Counted from the stretch's first letter, positions 10,337-20,227 are shown. The stretch is 64,000 nucleotides of DNA from Candidatus Thermochlorobacteriaceae bacterium (GCA_029263855.1 JAJUFC010000006.1:1-64000); one strand, 5' to 3'. Program-made: numbers and translations. The notes: a model not told the origin generated them from the sequence alone.

Positions 10337-11059
10337 TTGAGCGGAACGCTTTACATCGTCGCAACCCCCATCGGCAACCTCGAAGACATTACGCTTCGCG
10401 CACTTCATACGCTCAAAACGGTCGACCTCATCGCTTGCGAAGACACGCGGCACACCTTGAAGTTGCTCCGCCATTACAGCATTTCCGACAAACCGCTTTT
10501 TGCTTATCACAACTTCAATGAGCGCACCGCAACCGAACGCCTCATCAATGAACTTTTGCACGGCAAATCCGTCGCGCTCGTCAGCGATGCGGGCACGCCT
10601 TCACTTTCCGACCCAGGCTTTTTCCTTGTTCGCGCCGCACATGAACAGGGGCTTCGCGTTGCGCCGATTGCAGGCGTTAGTGCTTTGACCGCCGCTGTTT
10701 CCGTCTCGCCAATTCCAATTCGCTATTTTTATTTCGAGGGATTTCTTCCGCAGAAAAAAGGTCGACAAACGCGCCTGAAATATCTTGCTTCGCTTGGGAC
10801 AACCGTCATTTTGTATGAATCGCCGCATCGGCTTTTGAAATTGCTCGATGAACTCACGGAATACTTTGGCAACTCAACAGTGATGATTGCACGCGAACTG
10901 ACGAAAGTTCACGAAGAAATTTTGCTCGGCTCACCTTCCGAACTCAAAGCCAAATTTTCGGCAAAAAAAATTTTGGGCGAATTTGTCGTGATTGTTCATT
11001 CAGCAAACACAACAACCGATTTTTCAGAAGATAACCCTAACGCGCATGAAGATTTTTAA
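10337..11059 (+). CDS. rsmI: 16S rRNA (cytidine1402-2'-O)-methyltransferase
   Basis: 240 residues from a TTG start, with a GGGAG ribosome site overlapping the end of thiD about 9 bp upstream. SAM-dependent tetrapyrrole-methylase fold: YIVATPIGNLEDIT at the N-terminus, CEDTRHT, and the DAGTPSLSDPG loop that binds SAM. RsmI 2'-O-methylates C1402 in the decoding centre of 16S rRNA. It sits 6 bp after thiD and overlaps panC by 14 bp. Confidence 0.93.
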   Translation: MSGTLYIVATPIGNLEDITLRALHTLKTVDLIACEDTRHTLKLLRHYSISDKPLFAYHNFNERTATERLINELLHGKSVALVSDAGTPSLSDPGFFLVRAAHEQGLRVAPIAGVSALTAAVSVSPIPIRYFYFEGFLPQKKGRQTRLKYLASLGTTVILYESPHRLLKLLDELTEYFGNSTVMIARELTKVHEEILLGSPSELKAKFSAKKILGEFVVIVHSANTTTDFSEDNPNAHEDF

Positions 11060-11897
11060 CGACCCGAAAACCCTTCAATCTTTTTCAGAAACGTTGCGCT
11101 TACAGGAAAAGCGCATTGGCTTTGTGCCAACGATGGGCGCACTTCACGACGGACATTTGAGCCTCGTGAAAATTGCCAAGTCGCGCGCCGATGTGGTCAT
11201 GATGAGCATTTTTGTCAATCCTCTTCAATTCGGGAAAACAGAAGATTTCGGCAAGTATCCGCGTCCGTTTGAGCGCGATGTTGAACTTGCGCGTTTTGCT
11301 GGTATCGATATTCTCTTTGCGCCGTCTGCTGAAGCCTTATATGGTCAGGGGTTTCAGTCGTTTGTCGAAGTGGAGCATGTCTCAAAAAGATTTGAAGGCG
11401 CGATTCGTCCGACGCATTTTCGCGGCGTGGCAACGGTGGTGCTCAAACTTTTCAACCTCACAAAGCCTCATGTTGCCGTCTTTGGTGAAAAAGATGCGCA
11501 ACAACTGACGCTCATTCGCCGAATGACAACCGACCTTAACCTTGATGTGGAAATTCTTGGCGCGCCGATTGTGCGCGAGCCTGACGGCTTAGCAATGAGT
11601 TCGCGCAACGTGTATTTGAATCCTGAACAGCGAAAGGAAGCAACGATTTTATATCGCGCCTTAATGCACGCTAAATCAACACTTGACGCGGGCGAGAGAA
11701 ATGTTGAGGTTCTCAAAACGCTTGTAACACGCACGATTCAAGCCTCGCCAATCGCGCTGATTGATTATGTCGATATCGTCGATGATGACACCTTTTCGCC
11801 GACTGTTTCGCTTCAAAGCGGCAAAAGTTATTTTCTCATCTTAGCCGCGCGCATTGGCGAGGTGAGGCTATTAGATAACCTTCATTTTTCCGTTTAA
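11046..11897 (+). CDS. panC: Pantothenate synthetase (pantoate-beta-alanine ligase)
   Basis: 283 residues, the standard length. Joins pantoate and beta-alanine with ATP to make pantothenate. The PTMGALHDGHL motif gives H34 and H37 of the HIGH-like adenylate site; FGEKDAQQL and a SSRN segment (KMSKS-like position) follow. The start is the ATG at 11046, which lies inside rsmI and overlaps its end by 14 bp, implying translational coupling. With coaX at 22 kb, the window contains two coenzyme A pathway genes. Confidence 0.94.
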   Translation: MKIFNDPKTLQSFSETLRLQEKRIGFVPTMGALHDGHLSLVKIAKSRADVVMMSIFVNPLQFGKTEDFGKYPRPFERDVELARFAGIDILFAPSAEALYGQGFQSFVEVEHVSKRFEGAIRPTHFRGVATVVLKLFNLTKPHVAVFGEKDAQQLTLIRRMTTDLNLDVEILGAPIVREPDGLAMSSRNVYLNPEQRKEATILYRALMHAKSTLDAGERNVEVLKTLVTRTIQASPIALIDYVDIVDDDTFSPTVSLQSGKSYFLILAARIGEVRLLDNLHFSV

Positions 11898-11924
11898 CTT
11901 TCTTCAACCTTAACCGCAGTCGCT

Positions 11925-12446
11925 ATGTCGGAACAATTTACCACAGAATCCCAATCTGAATCGCCCGATAATTTTAACTCGGTTTTAATTGGCGGCACTC
12001 TCATTTTCGTGATTGGCATTGTGCCGTTTTTGAATCTTATCAACAGTTGTTGCTTGGGCATGCTTCTCGGCGGCGGGGTTGCTGTTTGGCATTACACCAA
12101 TCAATACAATCTCACGCTCACGAGCGGCGAAGGCTTCAAACTTGGCGCGTTGGCGGGCTTACTTGGCGGACTTGCAGGTTTGGTCGTCAGTTACGTGTTA
12201 ATCGCCTTGTTCGATTATCAGCCCGGCGCGGAAGCCATCAAAGATTTGATGCTGAACATTTTTGGAGACGACCCTACGGTGCGAGCGCAGATGGAGGAAT
12301 CGTTTCGCGAGCAATCGGCAAATGCGTTAAGCGCAAGCGCGATTGCTATCGGCGTGATTACAACGGCAATCATCTATCCGCTTTTTGCAGGACTTGGCGG
12401 CATTATCGGGGCTTCGCTCTTCAAAAAAGGTTCCCCACAAGTTTAA
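11925..12446 (+). CDS. Small integral membrane protein, DUF4199-like
   Basis: 173 residues. A polar N-terminus (about 1-18) is followed by four likely membrane segments: about 20-40, 42-56, 66-95 (Gly/Ala-rich, GALAGLLGGLAGLVVSYVLIA) and 135-165. An acidic loop (about 100-128) lies between the last two. The pattern of a 'GEGFKLG' entry to a Gly-rich helix recalls DUF4199 proteins of Bacteroidota, but I cannot confirm the family. It is 27 bp after panC and probably the last gene of the carB-thiD-rsmI-panC run. Function unknown. Confidence 0.75.
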   Translation: MSEQFTTESQSESPDNFNSVLIGGTLIFVIGIVPFLNLINSCCLGMLLGGGVAVWHYTNQYNLTLTSGEGFKLGALAGLLGGLAGLVVSYVLIALFDYQPGAEAIKDLMLNIFGDDPTVRAQMEESFREQSANALSASAIAIGVITTAIIYPLFAGLGGIIGASLFKKGSPQV

Positions 12447-12456
12447 CACCTTTTAA

Positions 12457-12798
12457 TTAGGACTCTTTACGCAATGCGCGAAGTTGCGCCAAGCGATTGC
12501 CGCTGTATTGTTTGCGGTTAAAGGTATTGCCTTTGCAAGGATTAGCAACGTTTTCGCGCTGTGGAATTGGCTCACCGTATAAATCGCAGTGATGCAAGGA
12601 TAGGTTGTAATTGACGCAATACGGACACGCCGACGCTAAATTGATTTGCGCGACAATGCTTTTTGAATCGTTGTAAGTGTTTTTTGCCCACATCGGCGCG
12701 GCAGAAGATTCTTCGCCTGATGTTGCAGAATTTGTTGACGGTGATTGTTCTAACGAGGAGTCTAACGAGGAGAGTGTTCGGCGGGAATACTGAAACAT
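12457..12798 (-). CDS. Small Cys/His-containing protein of unknown function
   Basis: 113 residues, convergent with the membrane protein gene. The N-terminal 35 residues are Ser/Thr/Glu-rich. The C-terminal half has CPYC at about 58-61, HHC at about 68-70 and a further Cys near 87, spaced as in a small zinc-binding site, then a basic tail. A shorter product from the in-frame ATG at 12693 would keep the whole Cys region. No clear ribosome site precedes either start. I do not recognise the family. Confidence 0.45.
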   Translation of the reverse strand: MFQYSRRTLSSLDSSLEQSPSTNSATSGEESSAAPMWAKNTYNDSKSIVAQINLASACPYCVNYNLSLHHCDLYGEPIPQRENVANPCKGNTFNRKQYSGNRLAQLRALRKES

Positions 12799-12898
12799 AC
12801 TATCATACTGCGGTTAATGTTAATTTAGACAAACTCAATTTGTGAAATATTTTTCTCTCTTTCAACATCTGCTCGCATTTTTTCCCCAACGCTTTGCC

Positions 12899-12928
12899 TT
12901 GACACGCTTTTGAGCGATGGCGTATATT
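12899..12928 (+). promoter_or_regulatory. Sigma70-like promoter of the porU-like gene
   Basis: TTGACA (12899-12904), 18 bp, TATATT (12923-12928). A start near 12935 gives a leader of about 28 bases before the ATG at 12963. Confidence 0.55.
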
Positions 12929-12962
12929 GATGCTATTGCTTGCTAATTCTAATCCATCAATC

Positions 12963-15900
12963 ATGCGCAATTTTTTTGCATTGCTGACCGTGCTGTTGCT
13001 CTTCTTTCAAGCGCTTTTCGCACAGGACGGTTTGCAAGTCTTAAGCAAAGATGAAACCAGCCTTACCTTTTCATTCACACCTTCGTGGCAAGAAGTCGAC
13101 ACGATTGAATCCAACAATTTAAGTTACAAGCATTTTCATTTCAGAGGCGGCTCACCCAGTTCAGAACGCCTTGGATTGCCCGATGTGAAAACTCTTTTCT
13201 TTCCGATTCTCGTTGGTTCTCCGAAACCGCCGCGCGTTGAAATTCTTTCTGCTGAAAGCGTAACGATTTCAAACATAGACCTTGCGCCAACACCTTCGTT
13301 CGACAAAGACGGCAACGCGACATTTGAACGCGCACCAAACTACGACACTGCTCCGCTTCCTAAACTTGTCGAAGCCTCAACGCCTGAAATTGCGCGTGGC
13401 TACTTTATCTCGACGATTGCCATAACGCCTATGCAATACAGCGCGAAGACCAAATCACTTCAAAAGTTTTCCAAAATCGTGGCGCGTGTTTCCTTTGAGC
13501 GTTTTGCTTCTCCATCATTCTTTCAAAGTCGCCTTGCTCCGAAGTCCAGCGACATGCTCGCTCATCTTGTTAATTTTGATGTTGGAAAATCATGGAACGC
13601 CCCTCCACTCCGCAACGCGACGACCGACACCGTTACACAAAGCGTTCTGCGTTCAGGGCGGTTCTACAAGTTGGAACTGCGCGAAGAAGGCGTCTATCGC
13701 TTAGACCGTCAATACCTTGAATCCATCGGAATCAACCCAAACACGATTGACCCGCGCAAACTGAAAATCTACTTCAACGGCGGCGACGAGTTAGACACGC
13801 GCGTCAATTCTGTCAAAATTCCTGACCTGCAAGAACAAGCGATTTTCGTTTCAGGGGAAGCCGATGGCTCTTTCGATTCAGGCGATTTCGTTTTCTTTTA
13901 TGCCAAAGCCACACAAGGCTTGCGATTCAATTCAGCTACACAACAATTTTCGCACTACAACAATCACTTTACCAATTCATCGTTTGCCTTTCTTTCGATC
14001 GATGGCGAAAATGGCAAGCGTCTGTCGTTCGAGCCGTCGCTCCAAGAGCCGTCGCCGTTTGTGGCGCAATCGTTTCGCACGCAAAGCTTCGTCGAGAACG
14101 ACCTCGTTCATTTCACGAATTTTGGAATTCATTTCTATGATGTTCCGCTGACTTCTTCTCGCCGAAATGCAACTTACACTTTACTCACGCCTTCGCTTGA
14201 CGCTTCGCGCCCTGCCGCGCTTCGTGCGTTTTATGTGCTTGCCAGCAACTTACCTGAAAACTTTTCTCTTCGCTATGGGAGCTCAACGCTTGGTCAGTTC
14301 AGCTCTTTTGGAAGCACCATCGGCGCGTATCGTCCGGGGACAACCTTTTTCATGAACGTGAGTTCTTTTCAAGCCGCCGCCCAAACCAGCCAATCGTTTT
14401 TAATCGAGTTTTCGGGCAACAGCGCAACGGGTTCTCTTTATCCCGATTGGATTGAAGTTGACTATTGGCGACGCTTTGAAGCCGAAAACGGATTTTTATC
14501 TTTTAACTCTCTTGTTGGACTTTCATCGGAACAAACCGTAGAGTATCGCTTATCGGGCTTTGCACCGTCGCTTGTGGTTTGGGATATAACATCAGAAGCA
14601 ATTCTTTCAACTACAAATGGCACATTTCAACGCCAAGAATTGCCGAGCGCGTTTCGCGAGTATATCGCCTTTGACAATTCCTACTCGTTCAAGCGTCCGA
14701 TTTCGGCAACACTGCTTGCGAATCAAAACATTCGCAGTCTCGTTGCACAAAGCCCTGAATACATTGTCATTTATCCCAAAGAATATGAATCGGCGGCAAC
14801 GCAGATTTTCAACTATCGGCGCGACAACGCCCGCTGGGGCGCGCTTGCCTTGCGCTGTGCGATGGTTTCAACCGAACAAGTCTATAACGAATTTTCAGGC
14901 GGCAAGCAAGATTTCACTGCGATTCGCAACTTCATCAAATTTCTTTACGACAACGCCGCTAATGCCGACCTGCGCCCGCAATATGTTTTGCTTTTAGGCG
15001 ATGGCGATTGGGACTTTCGCAACTTGGTTGGGAGAACTTACCCAAAAGTGCCTGCCTTTGCTTCCACTGACCGTGTGAATGAACTTGCCTCGTTCAACTG
15101 TTCAGATGATTTTTTTGTCAGCGTTCAAGGCGAAGATTTCAGACCTGAATTAGCGATTGGTCGTTTGACAGTTCAATCCACACGAGAAGCCGAATTTGCC
15201 GTTGAAAAAATCATCGGCTATGAAACCAACTCCGACTTTGGCGATTGGCGCAATCGTTTCGGATTAGTGGCTGATGATTATCCAAATGGCGCAATTCGCA
15301 ATCCCGGACACGCCCGCGACCAATTCACCCGCGATAGCGAATTTACCTTGCAACAAGCCCGCATCAGCGCGCCCTACATCGACCCCGTTAAACTTTATGC
15401 CCCATTCTATCGCCCCGAAAGCGCGGCAGGCGGCAGACGCTTTCCCGCGCTCTACAACGACATCATTAATCAGCTCAACAGCGGCTTGCTGATTATCAAT
15501 TTTATCGGACACGGCAACCCCAACGTGTGGACGGCAGAGCGCATCTTTGAGCCATCGACTTCCCTGCGCTTGCTGAACAATCAACGCCGATTGACTTTTT
15601 GCATCACCGCCACATGCGACTTCGGCAGAGCCGACGACCCATTTTTCCAAAGCGGTGCTGAACAAATGTTTATCACGCCCAACGGCGGTGCAGTCGGCTT
15701 ATTCACCACTTCGCGCGCGATTTTAGTTACGAGCGGCTCAAACGCGCCGCCTGCACTTTTGCGCGAACTGTTAGCACGACAATCCGATGGACTTGCTTCG
15801 CCTGTTGGAATTTCGCTCTACCGATTCAAACTCAATAACGCGGTCGGTAACGATGTTGGATTTTTCTTCTTGCTCGGCGACCCTGCCATGCGATTGCTTT

Positions 15901-17006
15901 CAGGCAGAACCGTCGCACAAATTGACTCCATCAACGGCAACGCACTTCAATCTGCGTCGCTTACGATTCCCGCATTAAGCCGCACGCGCATTTCTGGCTC
16001 GGTGCGCTCACCACAGGGCAGTTTGCTTTCTGACTTCAACGGCAAAATTGCCACCATCATTTTTGATGCCGCTCGCGCCACCCCCGCCGACCACGAAGGC
16101 GACGGTATTATCGATGACTACTACAATGTCCGCAATGCGCTTATCTATCGCGGCACCGTTGATGTGCGCAACGGGCGATTCACCATTCAATTCGTTGTGC
16201 CAAAAGATATTTCTTACGACAGCCTGAATGCAGGACGAATCAGCCTTTATGCGTGGAAAGCGAACGCATCGCTCGGCGATTTTTTTGCGACGGCATCGGG
16301 CGCAACCGAACAAGTGCTTTTCACCGGCACGAATCCCGACGCACAGCCTGACAATACGCCGCCCAACGCAATGGTTTTCCTTAACGATAGAACCTTCACA
16401 TCGGGGGGCGTAACGAATCAAAATCCAACCTTCATCGCTGAACTTTCAGACGAAAACGGCATTAACCTTACGCAAAGCATCGGACGCGCCATTACGCTTG
16501 TGCTCAACGAAGACGAGCGCAACCCGATTATCCTGAATGAATTTTATGAAGCGCGAGAAGGCAGTTTTACCGAAGGCGAAATTCGCTATCCTTTCCGCAA
16601 CTTGCGCGACGGACGCTATTCGCTCCGCTTCAAAGCGTGGGATACGTTCAACAACTCCGTCGAGCAGTTCTTGGATTTTACCGTCGCCGATTCGTCCAAA
16701 CTCACGCTTGGCAATCGCGTGATGAACTATCCGAACCCCTTCCGCGACCGCACCACATTCGTTATTGAGAACAATCGCCCTAACGACTTGCTCAATGTGC
16801 AAATTAAAATCTACACAGTCGCAGGACGCTTGATTAAAACGCTTCGCGACGCACAAGCCGCACACCGCATCAACATTGCTTGGGACGGCAAAGACGACGA
16901 CGGAAGCGATGTCGCAAACGGCATTTATCTTTACAAAGTCGTTTTAAGCAGTCAGGACGGGCAATTTCGGGCGGAGCGAATAGAGAAACTTGCTATCGTG
17001 CGTTAG
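12963..17006 (+). CDS. porU: Type IX secretion sortase PorU-like, C25-family peptidase
   Basis: 1,347 residues. Starts with a signal peptide (MRNFFALLTVLLLFFQALFAQ); the ATG at 12963 is preferred over the in-frame ATG at 12927, which would put 12 extra residues before it. The gingipain-like C25 domain spans about 600-960, with H850 in FIGHGN and C885 in ITATCDFG as the expected catalytic His-Cys pair. The last 85 residues form a T9SS type A sorting/FlgD-like domain (MNYPNPFRDRT at its start, GIYLYK near its end). PorU proteins remove cargo sorting signals at the outer membrane and attach anionic lipopolysaccharide. The T9SS core genes (porK, L, M, N, sov) are not in the window. It could also be another surface C25 protease, but size and order fit PorU. 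Confidence 0.85.
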   Translation: MRNFFALLTVLLLFFQALFAQDGLQVLSKDETSLTFSFTPSWQEVDTIESNNLSYKHFHFRGGSPSSERLGLPDVKTLFFPILVGSPKPPRVEILSAESVTISNIDLAPTPSFDKDGNATFERAPNYDTAPLPKLVEASTPEIARGYFISTIAITPMQYSAKTKSLQKFSKIVARVSFERFASPSFFQSRLAPKSSDMLAHLVNFDVGKSWNAPPLRNATTDTVTQSVLRSGRFYKLELREEGVYRLDRQYLESIGINPNTIDPRKLKIYFNGGDELDTRVNSVKIPDLQEQAIFVSGEADGSFDSGDFVFFYAKATQGLRFNSATQQFSHYNNHFTNSSFAFLSIDGENGKRLSFEPSLQEPSPFVAQSFRTQSFVENDLVHFTNFGIHFYDVPLTSSRRNATYTLLTPSLDASRPAALRAFYVLASNLPENFSLRYGSSTLGQFSSFGSTIGAYRPGTTFFMNVSSFQAAAQTSQSFLIEFSGNSATGSLYPDWIEVDYWRRFEAENGFLSFNSLVGLSSEQTVEYRLSGFAPSLVVWDITSEAILSTTNGTFQRQELPSAFREYIAFDNSYSFKRPISATLLANQNIRSLVAQSPEYIVIYPKEYESAATQIFNYRRDNARWGALALRCAMVSTEQVYNEFSGGKQDFTAIRNFIKFLYDNAANADLRPQYVLLLGDGDWDFRNLVGRTYPKVPAFASTDRVNELASFNCSDDFFVSVQGEDFRPELAIGRLTVQSTREAEFAVEKIIGYETNSDFGDWRNRFGLVADDYPNGAIRNPGHARDQFTRDSEFTLQQARISAPYIDPVKLYAPFYRPESAAGGRRFPALYNDIINQLNSGLLIINFIGHGNPNVWTAERIFEPSTSLRLLNNQRRLTFCITATCDFGRADDPFFQSGAEQMFITPNGGAVGLFTTSRAILVTSGSNAPPALLRELLARQSDGLASPVGISLYRFKLNNAVGNDVGFFFLLGDPAMRLLSGRTVAQIDSINGNALQSASLTIPALSRTRISGSVRSPQGSLLSDFNGKIATIIFDAARATPADHEGDGIIDDYYNVRNALIYRGTVDVRNGRFTIQFVVPKDISYDSLNAGRISLYAWKANASLGDFFATASGATEQVLFTGTNPDAQPDNTPPNAMVFLNDRTFTSGGVTNQNPTFIAELSDENGINLTQSIGRAITLVLNEDERNPIILNEFYEAREGSFTEGEIRYPFRNLRDGRYSLRFKAWDTFNNSVEQFLDFTVADSSKLTLGNRVMNYPNPFRDRTTFVIENNRPNDLLNVQIKIYTVAGRLIKTLRDAQAAHRINIAWDGKDDDGSDVANGIYLYKVVLSSQDGQFRAERIEKLAIVR

Positions 17007-17060
17007 CGTTTATTTTCGCTCAAACATTTTTTTAAACCTTAACGCCAATACCCAAAACGC

Positions 17061-17483
17061 ATGCAACTTTATCGTTTGGTTTATTACAGCGAAGCGGCAG
17101 ATAACCTCACCATTCAAGATGTGAAATCCATATCGGCGAAAGCCAGCATCAAAAATGAATCGCTTTTAGTTTCAGGCGGATTGCTTTACTGCGAGGGCAA
17201 ATTCTTGCAAATTTTGGAAGGAAGCATCAGACCGGTCAATAAACTTTTTGAAACGATTCTTCGCGACCCGCGCCACAAGAATGTGAATTTGATTGAGTTT
17301 TCGCGTGTTAAGAAGCGCGAATTTGAAGGGTGGGAAATGTCGCTTGTCTTTTTTCCGACTTCACGCGACTTTTATCCTGAATACATCAAATACAGCGGCG
17401 GCGATTCCTTTGACCCGATGAGTTTAGATGGCGATGTTTGCGTGGCGTTTCTTCGTGGCTTGCTTGAACGCCAAAAGCGATAA
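17061..17483 (+). CDS. Short BLUF-domain blue-light sensor, PixD-like
   Basis: 140 residues. A whole BLUF domain occupies 1-100, with the flavin-site residues at the same numbers as in cyanobacterial PixD: Y8, N32, Q50 (FLQILEG), W91 and M93. The RDPRH and REFEGWEM segments are typical. The C-terminal tail (KYSGG, then a short helix) also resembles PixD, where it mediates oligomer formation and partner binding. No output domain is attached, so it must signal through protein contact. It lies 54 bp after porU with no terminator between, so it could be on the same transcript. Its partner is not evident nearby. Confidence 0.93.
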   Translation: MQLYRLVYYSEAADNLTIQDVKSISAKASIKNESLLVSGGLLYCEGKFLQILEGSIRPVNKLFETILRDPRHKNVNLIEFSRVKKREFEGWEMSLVFFPTSRDFYPEYIKYSGGDSFDPMSLDGDVCVAFLRGLLERQKR

Positions 17484-17621
17484 TGCCTTTAAGTGAAATG
17501 CCTTCATGAAAGTGCTCGGTTTCAACGGTCTATTGAGTTTATTCAAAGTTCAATTTTCGCCGTAACTTTGGTGCACAATTTTGAGTATCTGCAATTTTGA
17601 CCCTCAAGTGTGCCGTCAAGA

Positions 17622-17647
17622 AAACGAGATGCTATTCAATCTCGTTT
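17622..17647. terminator. Hairpin upstream of the CCA-adding enzyme gene
   Basis: AAACGAGAT and ATCTCGTTT form a 9-bp stem with an 8-base loop. The following T-run is short, so it may end the BLUF transcript or act in the leader of the next gene. Confidence 0.4.
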
Positions 17648-17693
17648 AAGAATTAGTTGTGTGCGTCTTGCAAACCTTTATCCGAATTGAGCC

Positions 17694-19148
17694 TTGAACA
17701 TCACGCTTTCAGAAACACTCTTTGAGAAAATTGGCACGATTGCCGACACGATGAACCTGCCTTGCTATGCCGTCGGCGGCTTTGTTCGCGATAGGCTATT
17801 GGGTAAGCCATGCAAAGATATCGATGTGATGGTCGTCGGCGAGCCGATTGAATTTGCCAAGGCAGTGAAGTCGCAACTGAATGGTTTTGGCTTTGCTGTT
17901 TTCGAGCGATTTCGCACGGCACAACTGCAAGTAAATGATGACCCACATGGCGCGCTCAAACTTGAATTTGTCGGCTCACGCAAAGAATCCTACAATCCCG
18001 AATCGCGCAAACCGATTACCCAAATCGGAACGATTGAAGATGACCTTTCGCGGCGCGATTTCACCGTTAATGCGTTTGCGGTTTCGCTCAATCGCGCAAA
18101 CTATGGCGAGTTAATTGACTTGTTCGGCGGACTTGATGATTTGGAGAAAAAAATCTTGCGAACGCCGCTTGAACCTGAATCGACTTTTTCAGATGACCCG
18201 CTCCGAATGCTTCGTGCGGCACGATTTGCGGCGAAACTCCGCTTTACACTTCACCCCTCCATTCCGCCCGCGATGGAAAACATGCGCCCGCGCCTGAAAA
18301 TCGTCTCGCAAGAGCGAATCACCGACGAACTGCTCAAACTGTTGATGACCGATACGCCTTCAATCGGTTTTGAAATTTTATATCGCACGAAAATTCTCGA
18401 TGAAGTTTTCCCCGAACTGCCTGTCATGGCAGGCGTTGAGCAGGTTGACGGCATGGGGCATAAAGATACTTTTTTCCATACGCTCAAAGTTGTCGATAAC
18501 ATTTGCGCGATGACGGATAACGTTTGGCTCCGCCTTTCCGCGCTGTTGCACGACATTGGCAAGCCCCGCACGAAGCGATTTCATCAAGGGTTCGGGTGGA
18601 GTTTTCATGGGCATGATGCCGTCGGGGCGAATATGCTTCCGAAAATTTTTCGCCGCATGAAATTGCCGATGGAGCAACTTCCTTTTGTGCAAAAAATGGT
18701 GCGCATGCATTTGCGTCCAATTCCACTTTCGCGCGATGAAATCAGCGATGCAGCAATTCGCCGATTGATGTTCGAAGCGGGCGAACACTTAGACGATTTG
18801 ATGACGCTCTGCCGCGCCGATGTAACGAGCAAGAATCCCAAAAAAGTGCAGAAGATTTTGGCGAACTTTGCGCGCGTTGAAGAGAAAGTCGCTGATGTCT
18901 CCGAAAAAGACAAATGGGCAAAATGGCGTCCGCCCATCAACGGCAATGAAATCATGGCGATGTTCAACCTTCCCGAAGGACGCGCCGTCGGCGTTTTGAA
19001 GAAAGCGATGGAAAACGCGATTCTCGACGGCGTCATTCCGCACGAGCGCGAGGCGGCGTTGGCGTTCTTGAAGGAAAAGTTCAATGAACTTCAATCTGAG
19101 CGGTTGCCCGAACAATCTCGCCAAAAAATCGAGTCTTCTATCACATAA
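17694..19148 (+). CDS. cca: CCA tRNA nucleotidyltransferase with HD domain
   Basis: 484 residues from a TTG. The class II nucleotidyltransferase head (about 20-150) has YAVGGFVRDRLLG and DIDVMV with the catalytic Asp pair, RRDFTVNA and then the DDPLRMLRAARFAAKL neck. An HD domain follows (HTLKVV, LLHDIGKP, about 255-300), and a C-terminal extension. This architecture adds or repairs the CCA end of tRNAs; a poly(A) polymerase role is possible in principle. An ATG 57 bp further in would cut the first helix, so the TTG is kept. The tRNA-Ser in this window already encodes CCA, so repair may be a main task. Confidence 0.9.
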   Translation: MNITLSETLFEKIGTIADTMNLPCYAVGGFVRDRLLGKPCKDIDVMVVGEPIEFAKAVKSQLNGFGFAVFERFRTAQLQVNDDPHGALKLEFVGSRKESYNPESRKPITQIGTIEDDLSRRDFTVNAFAVSLNRANYGELIDLFGGLDDLEKKILRTPLEPESTFSDDPLRMLRAARFAAKLRFTLHPSIPPAMENMRPRLKIVSQERITDELLKLLMTDTPSIGFEILYRTKILDEVFPELPVMAGVEQVDGMGHKDTFFHTLKVVDNICAMTDNVWLRLSALLHDIGKPRTKRFHQGFGWSFHGHDAVGANMLPKIFRRMKLPMEQLPFVQKMVRMHLRPIPLSRDEISDAAIRRLMFEAGEHLDDLMTLCRADVTSKNPKKVQKILANFARVEEKVADVSEKDKWAKWRPPINGNEIMAMFNLPEGRAVGVLKKAMENAILDGVIPHEREAALAFLKEKFNELQSERLPEQSRQKIESSIT

Positions 19149-19169
19149 CCTTTAATCAAAACCACGCAA

Positions 19170-19913
19170 ATGCCAGCACACGAAATTGACTATCAAATTT
19201 TTGGTAGCGAAATGCAAATTGTCGAGGTCGAGTTAGACCCTAACGAAGCCGTCCGCGCTGAAGTCGGCACGATGATGTATATGGAAGAAGGAATTGAGAT
19301 GCAGACCTCCACTGGCGGCGGCATCTTTTCAGGTTTGAAGCGAATGTTCACTGGCGATTCGTTTTTCATCACGTCGTTTCTCAATCGCGGACAAGGCAAA
19401 CGGAAGGTCGCTTTCGCCGCGCCGTATCCGGGCAAAATCATTCCGTTGGATTTGAAGGCGCTCGGCGGCGAGTTCATTTGCCAAAAAGATGGATTCTTGT
19501 GCGCCGCCCAAGGCATCGAGATTGAAGTCGCCTTCACGAAAAAAATCGGCACGGGCTTATTCGGCGGCGAAGGCTTCATTTTGCAACGCCTCACAGGTGA
19601 CGGATGGGCGTTTGTTCATTCAGGCGGCACGATTATTCAACGCCAACTCGCCGAAGGCGAAACCTTGCGCGTCGATACGGGCTGTTTGGTGGCGATGGCT
19701 CCAACCGTCGATTACGACATTCAATTCGTCGGCGGATTCAAAAATGTCTTGTTCGGTGGCGAAGGATTGTTCTTTGCAAAATTAACAGGTCCCGGCGTTG
19801 TTTATCTGCAAAGCCTGCCCTTCTCGCGTTTGGCGGATAGAATCATGCGTGCTTCTTACGGCGGAAAAGAAGAGGGCGGTATCGGCATCGGCAACATTTT
19901 TGGCGGCGATTAA
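19170..19913 (+). CDS. AIM24/TIGR00266-family protein
   Basis: 247 residues, no signal peptide or membrane helix. The sequence is a Gly-rich all-beta protein with the family's usual segments: [18 protein letters not shown] at the N-terminus, then [24 protein letters not shown] and [15 protein letters not shown], GxVYLQSLP. The family is widespread and related to yeast AIM24, but its biochemical role is unknown. It lies 21 bp after the cca gene and 45 bp before a small Gly-rich protein gene, so the three probably form an operon. Confidence 0.88.
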   Translation: MPAHEIDYQIFGSEMQIVEVELDPNEAVRAEVGTMMYMEEGIEMQTSTGGGIFSGLKRMFTGDSFFITSFLNRGQGKRKVAFAAPYPGKIIPLDLKALGGEFICQKDGFLCAAQGIEIEVAFTKKIGTGLFGGEGFILQRLTGDGWAFVHSGGTIIQRQLAEGETLRVDTGCLVAMAPTVDYDIQFVGGFKNVLFGGEGLFFAKLTGPGVVYLQSLPFSRLADRIMRASYGGKEEGGIGIGNIFGGD

Positions 19914-19958
19914 GCCCTTGCCTTTCACGTTTCTTTTAATTCAAACCATATTCAACTC

Positions 19959-20195
19959 ATGCAAGACCTTGTCAAACTCTTGATGGAGAAAACCCACATC
20001 TCGGAAGAAACTGCGAAAATGGCGATTCAAGTCGTGGCAGGCTTCACGAAAGAGAAACTTCCTGAGCCTGTCGGCGGAATGGTGCAAGCCTTCTTGCAAA
20101 CAGGCGAAATGCCCGACCTTTCCATCCTTTCAGGAAACTTAGGCGGCGCAGGCAATCTGCTTGGCGGCTTAGGCTCAATGCTTGGCAAAAAGTAA
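19959..20195 (+). CDS. Small protein of unknown function with Gly-rich tail
   Basis: 78 residues. Residues 1-50 look like two or three amphipathic helices (LVKLLMEKTHISEETAKMA and GMVQAFLQTGE). The tail is Gly/Leu-rich (GNLGGAGNLLGGLGSML) and could contact a membrane. It has some feel of DUF2267/DUF2780-type small proteins, though I cannot assign it. Last gene before a strong terminator, downstream of the AIM24-like gene. Confidence 0.7.
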   Translation: MQDLVKLLMEKTHISEETAKMAIQVVAGFTKEKLPEPVGGMVQAFLQTGEMPDLSILSGNLGGAGNLLGGLGSMLGKK

Positions 20196-20227
20196 GGTTG
20201 AGATAAGATTCAACATTCAGAGTAATA

